Made by a program: the position numbers and the translations under genes. This document shows, one piece after another, positions 4,318 through 12,582 of a stretch of 21,378 nucleotides of DNA (position 1 is the first letter of the stretch; each line of letters opens with the position of its first letter). Below the pieces are notes generated by a model. That model was given only the letters and a program-made list of their open reading frames with translations, was not told the DNA's origin and made no database searches. Source of the DNA: a virus; the IMG/VR virus record IMGVR_UViG_3300005289_000091, positions 1 through 21,378 of that record. One strand, 5' to 3'.

Positions 4318-6505
4318 CAGGGCAGAACTGTCCGGGACGATCGAGCAGATCGCCGCCGACGGCTTTTGCACAGACATCGCCAGCATCGCGCGGGACGCCC
4401 GGTCCCACCTTGTTCCGCCGCAGGACATCGGCACCATCGAATGCGCGGAGACGTCGCGCTATTTTCGCTCCCCCAAGGGCGACAAGAAGTTCCTCTGGAG
4501 CCGCGCTCAGACCCCTTATCTGATCGGCCCGGCCAACTTCGGTCTGGACGACGACACCTGTCGCGAAGTGATCATGCCTAAGCCGGGCCGGTCAGGCGGC
4601 ACCGCGATATTCGAGTGCTATGAGCACAAGCTGATGAAGCACGGTCCCATGCCGGACATGCTCATCTATCTGGGGTCGGACAGCGAGGTCGACAGCTACT
4701 GCGACAAGGGATTCAAGTACCTTTTCGAGGACCACCCGGACATCAAGGCCAAAATCGGGCCGGACCGCAGCGACAACAAGATCAAGTCGAAGAAGGTCGA
4801 TGGCCGGTCCGTCGAAGTGCTTCAAGCGAACAACAAGACCGTCACCGGACGGCAAGCTGCGTGGATGCGGGTCGATGAGCTGGACACCTTTCCGGCCAAG
4901 CTCTGCTCCAACTTTCTGGAACAGACGCGCATCCGTGGTCGCCAATTGGGGTCGCACCGCAAGGTGGGCATCACCTCCCACCCGGACATGGGCTGGGCAT
5001 CGGGCGTGGCGCAGGCGTGGACCATGTCGAGCAAGGGCATCTACATCATGCAGTGCCCGAATTGCGGTGGGCACGCTTCGCCATATCCGACCAAGTTCTG
5101 GCCGGACGTGCCCCGCTTCAAGCTGGTTTACGAGAAAATGCCCGACGGCGCGGCGTGGCCGCTGTCCAAACGGCTGAAGGTTGCCGAGCAGACGGCTGCG
5201 ATGCAGTGCCCGCACTGCCTCACCGGCCTGGACGACAAGCAGAGGTTCGCCATGGTGGACGAGGCAGCGGCCGGGCCGACCAACGGCTGGATGCATGAGG
5301 GCCAGACGCTCGACATAGAGGCGGGCATCATGGGCGAGCCGGACGAGAACCCGGCGCGCGGCTTCTGGATTCACGGGTTGATGGTGAAGGCCATCACCAA
5401 CGCGGAACTGGCGCGCGACCTGGAGGGCGCGGTGGCGCATTACCAGTCGACCCGGAAAGTCGACAAGCTACGGCAGGTGCTGGCTAAGGTCTTCGCGGAG
5501 ATTTTCGAAGGTGCGGGCGCCGGGCAGGATCTGGACAGCGCCGGATTGCAGAAGCGCGCCAGGGCATCGGTGGCCGACGACGCTGCGGACGATCTGGTCT
5601 TTTGGGTCGGTCGCTGCCCCCCCGGCGTCCGGTTCATCACTGCGGCGGTCGATCCCGGCCACGGGAAGTTCGACATCAGCTTTCGAGGCTGGGATCTGGA
5701 ATCGCGGTCATGGTGGCTCGACCGGCATACGATCCGCCAGCGGCGGTGGGCGGACGGCGTGATGCGCGACATTCGGCCAACGGACCGCATCGAGGACTGG
5801 GATGTGCTCTATGCGGTGATCAACCGACGCTTCCCGATCATCGGGCGGCCAGGCTGGTCCATGCCGGTGGCGGCGGTGGCCATCGACAGCGGTGACGGCA
5901 ACGCGACATGGAAGGCTCGCGAGTTCGCGCGGCGGTCCATCGCGAAGGGCTGTTTCTGGGGCACCAAGGCAAATCCTTGGCCTAAGGTCCGGCTAATCAA
6001 GGGTGCCAAGCCCAAGGATGCGCCGCCGCTGCCGGTCGTACCGCGCAAGGCGAGCAAGGATGAGCATGGCCACGAGGTTACGCCCATCGTGCTGGAGTTC
6101 GACCTGGGCGTGCATGGCCTCAAGGAACAGTCGATCGAGCGGCTGGGCGTCGCAGACGGCGGGCCGGGCCAGTGCGAGTTCGCGGACGGAATCGCGGCCA
6201 ATCATTTTGACGAATATTTCGGCGAAACGCTGATCGAAGGGAAGTTCGTGCGCAACGGCCCGAACGAAAGCCTCGACCTCTTCGGATACGAGGAGGCCGT
6301 GCGCCAGATGCTTCAGCCGGATCGCACCGACATCAAATGGGACGAAGGGAAATTGCCGCCTTGGGCAACTCCCGTTCCCGACAACGTGGAAGGAGGTGAT
6401 CAAGCGGTTGCGGGCCAGCGGAAGCAGGAGCCTGCGACACCACCGAAAGCCACGAAGCCGAACATTCTTCAACGTTTCGAACAACTCAACCGGGGAACCT
6501 CCTAA
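4304..6505 (+). CDS. terL: Terminase large subunit, lambda GpA family
   Basis: This 733-aa ATPase/nuclease packages phage DNA into the prohead through the portal. The N-terminal ATPase shows a Walker A-like KPGRSGGT at 93-100 and Walker B WMRVDELD at 187-194 (D191, E192). Two CxxC knuckles, C251/C254 (QCPNCGG) and C302/C305 (QCPHC), form the zinc-finger-like insertion typical of GpA (PF05876-type) terminases. The nuclease domain begins near 444 with ITAAVDPGHGKFD, where D450 is the expected first metal ligand. The last 50 or so residues are a Pro/Lys-rich tail that may contact the portal. The length is slightly above lambda GpA (641 aa). Start choice is explained in the TTG entry. It ends with TAATG coupling to the gpW-like gene. 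Confidence 0.95.
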   Translation: MRVYSRAELSGTIEQIAADGFCTDIASIARDARSHLVPPQDIGTIECAETSRYFRSPKGDKKFLWSRAQTPYLIGPANFGLDDDTCREVIMPKPGRSGGTAIFECYEHKLMKHGPMPDMLIYLGSDSEVDSYCDKGFKYLFEDHPDIKAKIGPDRSDNKIKSKKVDGRSVEVLQANNKTVTGRQAAWMRVDELDTFPAKLCSNFLEQTRIRGRQLGSHRKVGITSHPDMGWASGVAQAWTMSSKGIYIMQCPNCGGHASPYPTKFWPDVPRFKLVYEKMPDGAAWPLSKRLKVAEQTAAMQCPHCLTGLDDKQRFAMVDEAAAGPTNGWMHEGQTLDIEAGIMGEPDENPARGFWIHGLMVKAITNAELARDLEGAVAHYQSTRKVDKLRQVLAKVFAEIFEGAGAGQDLDSAGLQKRARASVADDAADDLVFWVGRCPPGVRFITAAVDPGHGKFDISFRGWDLESRSWWLDRHTIRQRRWADGVMRDIRPTDRIEDWDVLYAVINRRFPIIGRPGWSMPVAAVAIDSGDGNATWKAREFARRSIAKGCFWGTKANPWPKVRLIKGAKPKDAPPLPVVPRKASKDEHGHEVTPIVLEFDLGVHGLKEQSIERLGVADGGPGQCEFADGIAANHFDEYFGETLIEGKFVRNGPNESLDLFGYEEAVRQMLQPDRTDIKWDEGKLPPWATPVPDNVEGGDQAVAGQRKQEPATPPKATKPNILQRFEQLNRGTS

Positions 6506-6753
6506 TGGCCGATCTGCTACAGCTTCGAGTATGGCTGACAGAGGCGGAAGCCGCGCGCCATGCGCTCGCCATGGGGCAGGCTGTCGCGGAAGTCTGGCGT
6601 GATGGTCGGCGCATGACCTTCACGAAAGCCGACGTAACCAGGCTGAGCGACTATATCGAAGAACTGGAGCGCAAGATCGCAAAAGCGGAGGATGCTGTGA
6701 ACGGCACCACGCTGACGCGGCGCCGGGCGATCGCGTTGAGGTATCAGAATTGA
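6505..6753 (+). CDS. gpW-like head-tail joining protein
   Basis: This is an 82-aa protein whose ATG at 6505 overlaps the terminase stop by one base (TAATG). It lies between terminase and portal, exactly where lambda W (68 aa) lies. The core pattern DGRRMTFTKADVTRLSDYIEEL matches the gpW beta-hairpin (DGRR-x-x-F) followed by the second helix. The first helix (TEAEAARHALAMGQAVAEV) precedes it. In lambda, gpW binds under the portal after packaging, retains the DNA and prepares the site for FII and the tail. The C-terminal tail is basic (RRRAIALRYQN). Confidence 0.88.
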   Translation: MADLLQLRVWLTEAEAARHALAMGQAVAEVWRDGRRMTFTKADVTRLSDYIEELERKIAKAEDAVNGTTLTRRRAIALRYQN

Positions 6754-8411
6754 TGGGCCTGATCGCGAACCTGTCGAGCGGCCTTGGCCGCGTCGCCTAT
6801 GCTTTCGGCATCGGCGGTCAGCCACGTCGCGACGCTGGCCGCAACGACATCCCGGAACTGAACGGCTGGCAACCCGCTCCCGGCTTTGCAGGGTCCAACA
6901 GCTATGGCGAACGCGACGCCATCCTCGGACGCGCGCGCGACCTCGACAAGAACAATGCGTGGATCAATGGCGGCCTCGACCGCCGCGTTGAGTCCGTCAT
7001 CGGCGGCTCCATTCGCCTGTCTGCCCAGCCCGCAATCGAAATCCTCAACCGGGACTATGATTGGCGGATGAAATGGACCGCTGACGTAGAAGTCCGGTAC
7101 AAGGTCTGGGGCAATGACATCGAACGGCGCTGTGACGCGCGCCAGACGCTGACATTCGGGCAGATTACCCGCCTCGCCTATCTCAGCTACATCCGCGATG
7201 GCGAAGTGGCCGCCGAAATCCGCGACGAGGCGCGCGGCATCTCCAACACCACCAACGTGCTGCTGTTCGAAGCAGAGCGCATCAGCACTCCGCCGATGCT
7301 GAAGTTCGAAGAAGGCCCGGCTCTGCGCAATGGCATCGTTTTCTCCCGCAGCGGCGCGCCGATCGGCTATCATATCGCATCTCGCCATCCGTCCGACACG
7401 GAAGGCGTGCGCGGCGCTGATCGCTGGGATTATGTGCCACGCTTCGGCAGCACCGGCCGGGCAAAGATCATCCACGTCTTCAGCCCACGCTTCGCCGAAC
7501 AAAATCGCGGCATCTCGCGCCTCGCTGAAGCAATGGTGCCGGCGAAGATGCTGGACCGCGTGGATCGCGCAGAGGTGCAGGCCGCGCTGAAGGCGGCCAT
7601 CCTTTCCTTCTTCATCAAGTCGCCCGGCAGCACCGATGATCTTCAGCAGGCGCTCGCTCCGACCGGCGGCGAGAACGAGATTGATGCATGGGTCGAAAAA
7701 TACATCGACCATCGCACCAAATCGCCGGTCCGCATGGACGCGGCACAGATTGTCCACCTCCTCCCCGAAGAGGATGTGGTGGTGCCGAACGCGACGCACC
7801 CAAACAGCAACTATCCGACATTCGCCCGGTTCGTGCTGCAAAAGGTCGCCGCCTCGCTGGGCGTCAGCTACCCGCAGTTGTCGCAGGATTGGGCAGGCAT
7901 CAACTATTCGTCGGCCCGCGCACTGCTGAACGAGCTGTGGCGGTCGTTCCTGGAAGATCGTCAATTCTTCACCCAGCAGTTTTGCACGCCCATCTATGCC
8001 GCATGGCTGGAGGTTGAGGTCGCCAACGGCGATGTGAAGGTGCCGGGCGGCCCGGCGAACTTCTATCGGAACAAGACTGCGATCTGCATGGCGGAATGGA
8101 TCGGGCCGGGCCGTGGCTCTGTCGACCCACTGAAGGAAGCCAACGCGGACAATCTCGACACCGCCGCCGGACGCAAATCCACCGTGGAAGCCATTCTGGA
8201 GCGCGGGCGCGACCCGTCCGATGTGCTGGCGGAAGAGGATTGGTATCTCAAGGAGCGCAAGAAACGCGGCCTGGACGCTCCCAACCACAACGTCAAAGCG
8301 GGCATGGACGCGGCAGAAGGCGGCGCCAGTGGCAGCGAAGATGACCGCGATGGAGATGGCATCGCGAATGAGGGCCAGCAGCCCGGACGGAAGGAGAAGC
8401 TGCCAGCATGA
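6753..8411 (+). CDS. Portal protein, lambda GpB family
   Basis: The 552-aa protein starts at ATG 6753 (TGATG with the gpW-like stop). A TTG three bases earlier is not needed. Hallmarks of lambda-type portals are present: RARDLDKNNAWINGGLDRRV near 59-78, followed by VIGGSIRL; GVRGADRWDYVPRF in the middle; and IIHVFSPRFAEQNRGIS near 235-251. It would form the dodecameric DNA channel and dock the terminase and joining proteins. The C-terminal tail is acidic and then basic, and contains a calcium-loop-like DRDGDGIANE at 531-540, which is unusual for portals. The gene overlaps the downstream protease gene by four bases, as in the lambda B-C order. Confidence 0.94.
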   Translation: MGLIANLSSGLGRVAYAFGIGGQPRRDAGRNDIPELNGWQPAPGFAGSNSYGERDAILGRARDLDKNNAWINGGLDRRVESVIGGSIRLSAQPAIEILNRDYDWRMKWTADVEVRYKVWGNDIERRCDARQTLTFGQITRLAYLSYIRDGEVAAEIRDEARGISNTTNVLLFEAERISTPPMLKFEEGPALRNGIVFSRSGAPIGYHIASRHPSDTEGVRGADRWDYVPRFGSTGRAKIIHVFSPRFAEQNRGISRLAEAMVPAKMLDRVDRAEVQAALKAAILSFFIKSPGSTDDLQQALAPTGGENEIDAWVEKYIDHRTKSPVRMDAAQIVHLLPEEDVVVPNATHPNSNYPTFARFVLQKVAASLGVSYPQLSQDWAGINYSSARALLNELWRSFLEDRQFFTQQFCTPIYAAWLEVEVANGDVKVPGGPANFYRNKTAICMAEWIGPGRGSVDPLKEANADNLDTAAGRKSTVEAILERGRDPSDVLAEEDWYLKERKKRGLDAPNHNVKAGMDAAEGGASGSEDDRDGDGIANEGQQPGRKEKLPA

Positions 8412-9334
8412 CCCAGTTCCCGCTATGGGCCGAGCGGCTTTACAATCGCCCGCTTGCCCTCGACCGCTTCAAGAATGAGGTGCTTTGCGAGTTCGCGCAG
8501 ACGCGCATCACCGGAACGCGCCCCGAAAAGCTGAACGCCGCGACGCTTGACCGGGCCGACTTCGATCCTGAGCGTATTCAGGCGAGCGAGGGTTTCGCTA
8601 CTCGCCAAGGGCCGAACGGCGAGCGTCGCGAGTTCGCCGCCTTTGGAGACATTGCCGTTATCCCGGTGCGCGGCTCACTGGTGCATCGCGGCAGCTGGAT
8701 TGACGCAGAGTCCGGGCTGGTCGGCTACGACTATCTGCTGCGGCAGGCTCGCGCTGCTATGGCTGACAACAGCATTAACGGCCTGATGCTGCCGTTCGAT
8801 TCCGGCGGCGGCGAGTGCGCGGGCATGTTTGCGGCGGCCGAAGAATTGGCCAGCATGGCTAAGGCTGAAGGCGGAAAGCCGATCTACGCCTATCTGGATG
8901 AGCGCGCGTGCAGCGCCGCCTATGTGCTTGCCAGTGCCTGTGACAAGATCATGGGGCGCCAGGAGGTGATGGGCGGATCCATCGCCGCCATCATCAACAT
9001 GATGGACAAGTCCAAAATGCTCGAAAAGGCAGGGCTGGAACCCATCGTCATCCGGGCAAACTGGGCAGACCGCAAAGCCCGCTGGAGTGGCGTCGAGAAG
9101 GTTGACGAAGAGACGATCAGCCAGCTGGAAGAGATTGTTGACGAAGCGAGCGAGCAGGTAGTGGAATTTGTCGCGGCTATGCGTGGCGGCCGGGGCGTAA
9201 CAGTCAAGTCGCTCAAGGATTTGCGCGGCGGAGTCTTCACCGGCAACGATCTGCTGAAGTTCGGCCTGCTCGATGAAATCGCGTCGGAGAGCGATGCGTG
9301 GAAAGCTCTGCGCGCCGAAGCCCGGTCCACCTGA
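8408..9334 (+). CDS. S49-family (SppA-like) prohead protease, lambda gpC counterpart
   Basis: The 308-aa protein has its ATG at 8408, overlapping the portal stop (ATGA), with GGAAGGAG at 8389-8396 upstream. The S49 fold is recognisable: strand DIAVIPVRGSLVHR (81-94), PFDSGGGECAGMF (129-141), then AYLDERACSAAYVLASACD (161-179) with the likely nucleophile S169, and GGSIAAIINMMDKSKMLEKAGL (189-210). K223 in the ANWADRKARW stretch is a candidate for the dyad lysine. In lambda, gpC degrades the scaffold and trims the portal and capsid in the prohead. Some usually conserved residues are changed (SGGG rather than SPGG, GSIAA rather than GSIGV). The protein is shorter than lambda C because the scaffold is a separate downstream gene. 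Confidence 0.9.
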   Translation: MTQFPLWAERLYNRPLALDRFKNEVLCEFAQTRITGTRPEKLNAATLDRADFDPERIQASEGFATRQGPNGERREFAAFGDIAVIPVRGSLVHRGSWIDAESGLVGYDYLLRQARAAMADNSINGLMLPFDSGGGECAGMFAAAEELASMAKAEGGKPIYAYLDERACSAAYVLASACDKIMGRQEVMGGSIAAIINMMDKSKMLEKAGLEPIVIRANWADRKARWSGVEKVDEETISQLEEIVDEASEQVVEFVAAMRGGRGVTVKSLKDLRGGVFTGNDLLKFGLLDEIASESDAWKALRAEARST

Positions 9335-9356
9335 CCGGCCAACACAGGAAGCCATC

Positions 9357-9896
9357 ATGACCACCAGCAAGCGCCTCGCCGCGCATCGGGCCTCTGTGTC
9401 CGCTGAAAACCCCGAAGTTCCGAACTCACCGGCCGCCCCGGATGAGAGCGAAACCCCAGAGAATCCGAAGAAGAAGGATGATCCAATGCCCGATGAAAAC
9501 GACAATAAGGCGGCCGTCGACGCGGCTCGCACCGAAGGGCACGGTGCGGGCTTCAAGGCAGCCAACGAACGCATGAACAAGGTCTTCGCGTCCGAGCATT
9601 ACGTCGGTCGCGAAGCGCTCGCCCAGTCGCTGCTGGCCAGCGATGGCCTCTCCGCCGACGACGTCATCGGCCATCTGTCGAAGGCTCCGAAGGCGGAAGC
9701 CACGAACACCGCCACCCTGACCGAAGAGCAGCTGCGCGAAACTGCTGAGGAAGCTGGCCGGCAGGAAATGAAGGCGGAGCTGGGCAAGAACAAGAACAGC
9801 GACATCGATGCCAACACCGACAAGGGGCCGGACAAAAAGGCAGCCGCCGACGGTGTCTGGGCCAAGGCCTACGGGCTGAATAAGGAGGGCAAGTAA
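9357..9896 (+). CDS. Probable head scaffold protein (Nu3 position)
   Basis: The 179-aa protein starts at ATG 9357 with ACAGGAA about eight bases upstream. An in-frame extension to 9273 would overlap the protease and lacks a ribosome binding site. The composition is that of a scaffold: highly charged, Ala/Glu/Lys-rich, no cysteines, and little hydrophobic core. Residues 1-43 are a disordered Pro/Glu region ending PKKKDDP. From M44 the chain is predicted helical (AAVDAARTEGHGAGFKAANERM, and LTEEQLRETAEEAGRQEM). The end KAYGLNKEGK could be the capsid-binding tail. It lies between protease and decoration genes, where lambda has Nu3 and D. AAGGA at 9474-9478 precedes ATG 9486 by seven bases, so a shorter 136-aa form may also be made. 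Confidence 0.7.
   Translation: MTTSKRLAAHRASVSAENPEVPNSPAAPDESETPENPKKKDDPMPDENDNKAAVDAARTEGHGAGFKAANERMNKVFASEHYVGREALAQSLLASDGLSADDVIGHLSKAPKAEATNTATLTEEQLRETAEEAGRQEMKAELGKNKNSDIDANTDKGPDKKAAADGVWAKAYGLNKEGK
9474..9488 (+). promoter_or_regulatory. Internal RBS and start codon inside the scaffold gene
   Basis: AAGGA at 9474-9478, a seven-base spacer and ATG at 9486 form a well-placed translation start in the same frame as the scaffold gene. It would yield a protein lacking the first 43 disordered residues. The SD-like bases come from Lys/Asp codons, so chance is possible. Confidence 0.4.
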
Positions 9897-9897
9897 C

Positions 9898-10296
9898 ATG
9901 CCGGCAGTGACGTTCAACAATAAGCGCTCGTTCTGCTACCTGGGCGAGAGCGCTTCCCCCAACATCATCAACGAGGAAATCGTCGTCGCATCGGGCGCCG
10001 GTGTCCTCGACGCTGGCACGGTCATCGCGAAGATCACTGCTAGCGGCAAATATGTCGTCCACGACACCGCGTTGTCGAATGGGGCCGAACTGCCGGCAAA
10101 CGCCGTCATTCTGGGCCACCCCATCGACGCGACGTCGGCGGACGTCAAGACCGTCGCGACCGTGCGCGGCCCCGCCACCATCAACGGCAACATGCTGACC
10201 TACAAGGCCGGCATGTCTGGCGCCGCAAAGATCGCCGTCCGGAACGCCCTGCGCGCCAAGGGCATGGCGGTCCTTCCCCAGCACGCAGGCGAATAA
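9898..10296 (+). CDS. Head decoration protein, lambda gpD family
   Basis: The 132-aa protein has its ATG one base after the scaffold stop, with a very strong ribosome binding site (AAGGAGG, 9882-9888), which fits a product needed in hundreds of copies. The family pattern is clear. A variable N-terminus leads into VVASGAGVLDAGTVIAKIT (30-48), then KYVVHDTALSNGAEL, AVILGHPIDAT and ATVRGPATINGNML, ending with an alanine-rich helix and GMAVLPQ. In lambda, gpD binds as trimers at the three-fold sites of the expanded capsid and stabilises it against the pressure of the packaged DNA. The order protease, scaffold, D, E is that of lambda. Confidence 0.9.
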   Translation: MPAVTFNNKRSFCYLGESASPNIINEEIVVASGAGVLDAGTVIAKITASGKYVVHDTALSNGAELPANAVILGHPIDATSADVKTVATVRGPATINGNMLTYKAGMSGAAKIAVRNALRAKGMAVLPQHAGE

Positions 10297-10326
10297 CGCC
10301 CCGCTTCTTCAGAAAAGGACAATTCC

Positions 10327-11358
10327 ATGCCGATTTCCATGGCAGTTTTCGGCGGTGACGCTTTTACCCAAGCGTCGATGATCCGGGGGCTTGACCGCCG
10401 CCCCTATATTCCGAACCAGCTGGACAGCGTCATCGGCTTCGAGCCGGTCCGCGCCACCACGGACACGGTGTACGTCATCAGCCGCAAGCGCTACGTCAGC
10501 CTGATCCGCACCACGCTGCGCGGTGCGCCGATCGAGATGGCTGTGCCCGACGACAAGGATGCTCGCCCGCTGCGCATCCCGCGGCTGGCAAAGGGCGACA
10601 AGCTCTATGCTCACGAACTGGCGAACATCAACCCGCTGGAAGATGAAACCGAGACCGACCGGGCGGCGGCGGAAGTAGCCAAGAAGCAGGACAAGCTGAT
10701 CGGCGATACGGAGGCCACGTTCGAGTTCCAGCGCCTGGGCGCGCTGAATGGCCTCGTCCTCGACACCGACGGCTCCACGTTGGTCAACTTCTGGACCGAG
10801 TTCGGCATCACACCGCCCAGCGACATCGACCTGACGCTGGACGATCAGAACATGACCATCGGCCAGCTCCGCGAGAAGATCGCGACGTTGATCGTCATGC
10901 CCATCGCACGGGCATCCGGCGCCGGGAACGATCCCCGCTTCCGGGTCAAAGCGCTCTGCGGCGACGGCTTCTGGTTCGCGCTCACCGGCCATCCCGCGAT
11001 CGAGAAAACGTATCTCAATCAGGCGGCGGCGGCAGAACTGCGCGGCGAAAAGCTGTGGGATCAGTTCGAATTTGCCGGCGTGCTGTTCGTCCACTATCGC
11101 GGCACCGACGACGGCACGACCATCACCATCCCGACCAACAAGGCTCGCTTCTTCCCGGTCGGCGTCCCCGGCATGTGGCAGCATGTCATGGGGCCGATGA
11201 ACGAGAGCATGCCGCTGCTCAACCAGCCGGGCCGCCGCTACTATCCTTTCCTCGAAAAGGACAAGAGCGACAAGCAGCAGTGGGTGCAGCCGGAAATCTA
11301 CTCCTATCCGCTGTTCGTCAACGCCCGGCCGGACCTTGTCCTGACCGGCACCATCTGA
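10327..11358 (+). CDS. Major capsid protein, lambda gpE family
   Basis: The 343-aa protein is close to lambda E (341 aa). The ATG at 10327 follows AAAAGGA. Family features are visible. The N-terminal DAFTQASMIRGLDRRPYIPNQL leads to a strand with ISRKRYVSLI and a P-domain helix region with ETETDRAAAEVAKKQDKLI. A middle segment reads FWTEFGI, the domain VKALCGDGFWFALTGHPAIEKTY lies about 199-221, and FAGVLFVHYRG is near 247. Toward the C-terminus are KARFFPVGVPGMW and the closing PEIYSYPLFVNARPDLVLTG. It forms the capsid shell with the HK97 fold, cleaved and expanded during maturation. The 30-nt gap before it contains only the ribosome binding site. Confidence 0.93.
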   Translation: MPISMAVFGGDAFTQASMIRGLDRRPYIPNQLDSVIGFEPVRATTDTVYVISRKRYVSLIRTTLRGAPIEMAVPDDKDARPLRIPRLAKGDKLYAHELANINPLEDETETDRAAAEVAKKQDKLIGDTEATFEFQRLGALNGLVLDTDGSTLVNFWTEFGITPPSDIDLTLDDQNMTIGQLREKIATLIVMPIARASGAGNDPRFRVKALCGDGFWFALTGHPAIEKTYLNQAAAAELRGEKLWDQFEFAGVLFVHYRGTDDGTTITIPTNKARFFPVGVPGMWQHVMGPMNESMPLLNQPGRRYYPFLEKDKSDKQQWVQPEIYSYPLFVNARPDLVLTGTI

Positions 11359-11368
11359 GGAGGCGCAG

Positions 11369-11755
11369 ATGGCGAAGGATAAGATCCTCAAGCAGAAGGT
11401 CTATCACAACGGCACCAGCATGGTGGTCCTCAATATGGATGACAAGCATGCTGTGCCCGACCACCTTCGGCAGACCTTCATCGATGAGGGCGTGATCGAG
11501 GGGAAGACCTCCGATGAGCTGGCGCGGGAAGCTGCGGCGGCGGCTGCCGATGCGGAAGATGATGACGATGCGCCCCTCTTCACAGCCAAGCACACGGGTT
11601 TCGGCGTGTTTGAAATCAGCGGCCCCGGCCTCGAAGAGCCGGAAGTGGTTGCCGAGAAGGGGAAAAAGGCTGCCCAAGCCCGCGTCGCCGAACTGACGGA
11701 AGCCTATAAGGCGAAGCAGGCGGCGGACAACGGCGGCGGCGGCGCGCCGATCTGA
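11369..11755 (+). CDS. Head protein in the FI position, 128 aa
   Basis: The start ATG 11369 follows GAGGAGG. The protein has two parts joined by an acidic Ala/Asp linker (AAAAAADAEDDDDAP, about 54-68). The N-terminal part is a small domain (QKVYHNGTSMVVLNMDD). The C-terminal part reads FTAKHTGFGVFEISGPG and then a Lys/Ala-rich helix, the pattern of short beta-hairpin domains seen in several phage head proteins. The acidic linker and the place directly after the capsid gene recall lambda FI (132 aa), which helps terminase dock on the prohead. I see no sequence similarity that would prove it. The gene ends in TGATG with the next one. Confidence 0.6.
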   Translation: MAKDKILKQKVYHNGTSMVVLNMDDKHAVPDHLRQTFIDEGVIEGKTSDELAREAAAAAADAEDDDDAPLFTAKHTGFGVFEISGPGLEEPEVVAEKGKKAAQARVAELTEAYKAKQAADNGGGGAPI

Positions 11756-12096
11756 TGCCCCTTCCTGATCTGGAGAGCAGCACCGCAATGCTGTTCTCCA
11801 AGTCCGACGAACTGCTGGGCGACACCATCACAGTGGTGCCGCCCAGCAGTGCGCCGATCACCCTCAAGGTGCATGCCAGCCACCGCGACAAGACCCGCAT
11901 GCTGGATTTCTCGTCGGCCACTGCACAGGACATCCTGATCGACCTCGACAAGGCATCAGTGCCCGGCAAGCCGATCAGCACTTGGCGCATCGCCCTGCCC
12001 CGTATCCCCGGCAAGGTTTTCTCGCCGAAGGAGGTCAATACCGACGACAGCGGATTCCGGTGGGAGTTCGGACTGAAGGAGGAGCCGAATGGCTGA
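11755..12096 (+). CDS. Head-tail connector, FII-like
   Basis: The 113-aa protein has its ATG overlapping the upstream stop (TGATG). The N-terminal helix (LESSTAMLFSKSDELLGD) is followed by a small all-beta domain: TITVVPPS, PITLKVHASHRDKT, DILIDLDKA, WRIALPRIPGKVFSP, GFRWEFGLK. A short helix plus beta-barrel of 110-120 residues in this position is the build of lambda FII-type (Phage_attach) and related adaptor proteins that form the ring below gpW and receive the tail. The assignment rests on size, fold pattern and order. It overlaps the next gene by eight bases. Confidence 0.6.
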   Translation: MPLPDLESSTAMLFSKSDELLGDTITVVPPSSAPITLKVHASHRDKTRMLDFSSATAQDILIDLDKASVPGKPISTWRIALPRIPGKVFSPKEVNTDDSGFRWEFGLKEEPNG

Positions 12097-12562
12097 CCTT
12101 CCCATTCCGGCAGTCCGTAAGGTGCAGGCCGCAATGATCGCCGCAATTGCGGCCCGGCGGCCGGATCTGAACGGCTTCCCCGATCGCACACCAGGCGAAC
12201 CGCTGAGCGAAGGCGAATGGCCCGGCTATGTCATCCGGTACGAGGTGCGCTTTCGCCTCGCACCGGACGGCGGGCAATATTTCAATGAGGCCCAGTTCAC
12301 CTTCGAGTGCCAGAGCAGCAACGCGCCGGGCGAGCCGCTGGACCACATCAACCAGCAGTCCGTGACGGACATCAACAATGCCCTTCAGGCCGACCCGTCA
12401 CTAGGCGGCATGCTGGAGGATATTCAGCCGCTCGGCTCTGACAATTCTCAACCGGAGTCCCCGGACGTTGGCTCGGCCATCCTTCAGGTGATGGCCACCT
12501 ATTACACGCTGATCCACGACCATTCGACCATCGTCGGGGTCAGCGGCCAGCTCTTTCCCTGA
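12089..12562 (+). CDS. Tail terminator protein, gpU-like
   Basis: The 157-aa protein starts at ATG 12089 inside the end of the previous gene (ATGGCTGA), with AAGGAGGAG just upstream. The pattern is that of tail terminators and completion proteins: an N-terminal helix (IPAVRKVQAAMIAAIAARRP), then a strand-rich core (YVIRYEVRFRLAP, EAQFTFECQSS). A helix follows (DHINQQSVTDINNALQADPSLGG), leading to IQPLGSDNSQPESPDVGSAI and a final strand (VMATYYTLI). The sequence NALQADPSLGGML is a typical marker of this superfamily (gpU / DUF3168-like). It would cap the growing tail tube and form the interface to the head connector. Confidence 0.72.
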   Translation: MADLPIPAVRKVQAAMIAAIAARRPDLNGFPDRTPGEPLSEGEWPGYVIRYEVRFRLAPDGGQYFNEAQFTFECQSSNAPGEPLDHINQQSVTDINNALQADPSLGGMLEDIQPLGSDNSQPESPDVGSAILQVMATYYTLIHDHSTIVGVSGQLFP

Positions 12563-12582
12563 AAACCACTGGAGACACGACC

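Noticed and set aside
4592-5440. 282-codon minus-strand frame opposite the large terminase gene
   Set aside because: It is a shadow of a gene with Walker, zinc-knuckle and nuclease motifs.
6744-8288. 514-codon open frame on the minus strand opposite the portal gene
   Set aside because: The + strand frame encodes an unmistakable lambda-type portal. Long antisense frames are common in high-GC genes, and this translation shows no recognisable domain or ribosome binding site.
9273-9356. N-terminal extension of the scaffold frame
   Set aside because: It overlaps the protease gene, lacks a ribosome binding site and yields a basic Arg/Pro sequence unlike the rest.
8675-9580. 301-codon minus-strand frame opposite protease and scaffold genes
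   Set aside because: It crosses a boundary between two + strand genes and has no coding hallmarks of its own.
10309-11391. 360-codon minus-strand frame opposite the major capsid gene
   Set aside because: The capsid gene is clear on the + strand. The antisense translation has no family features.
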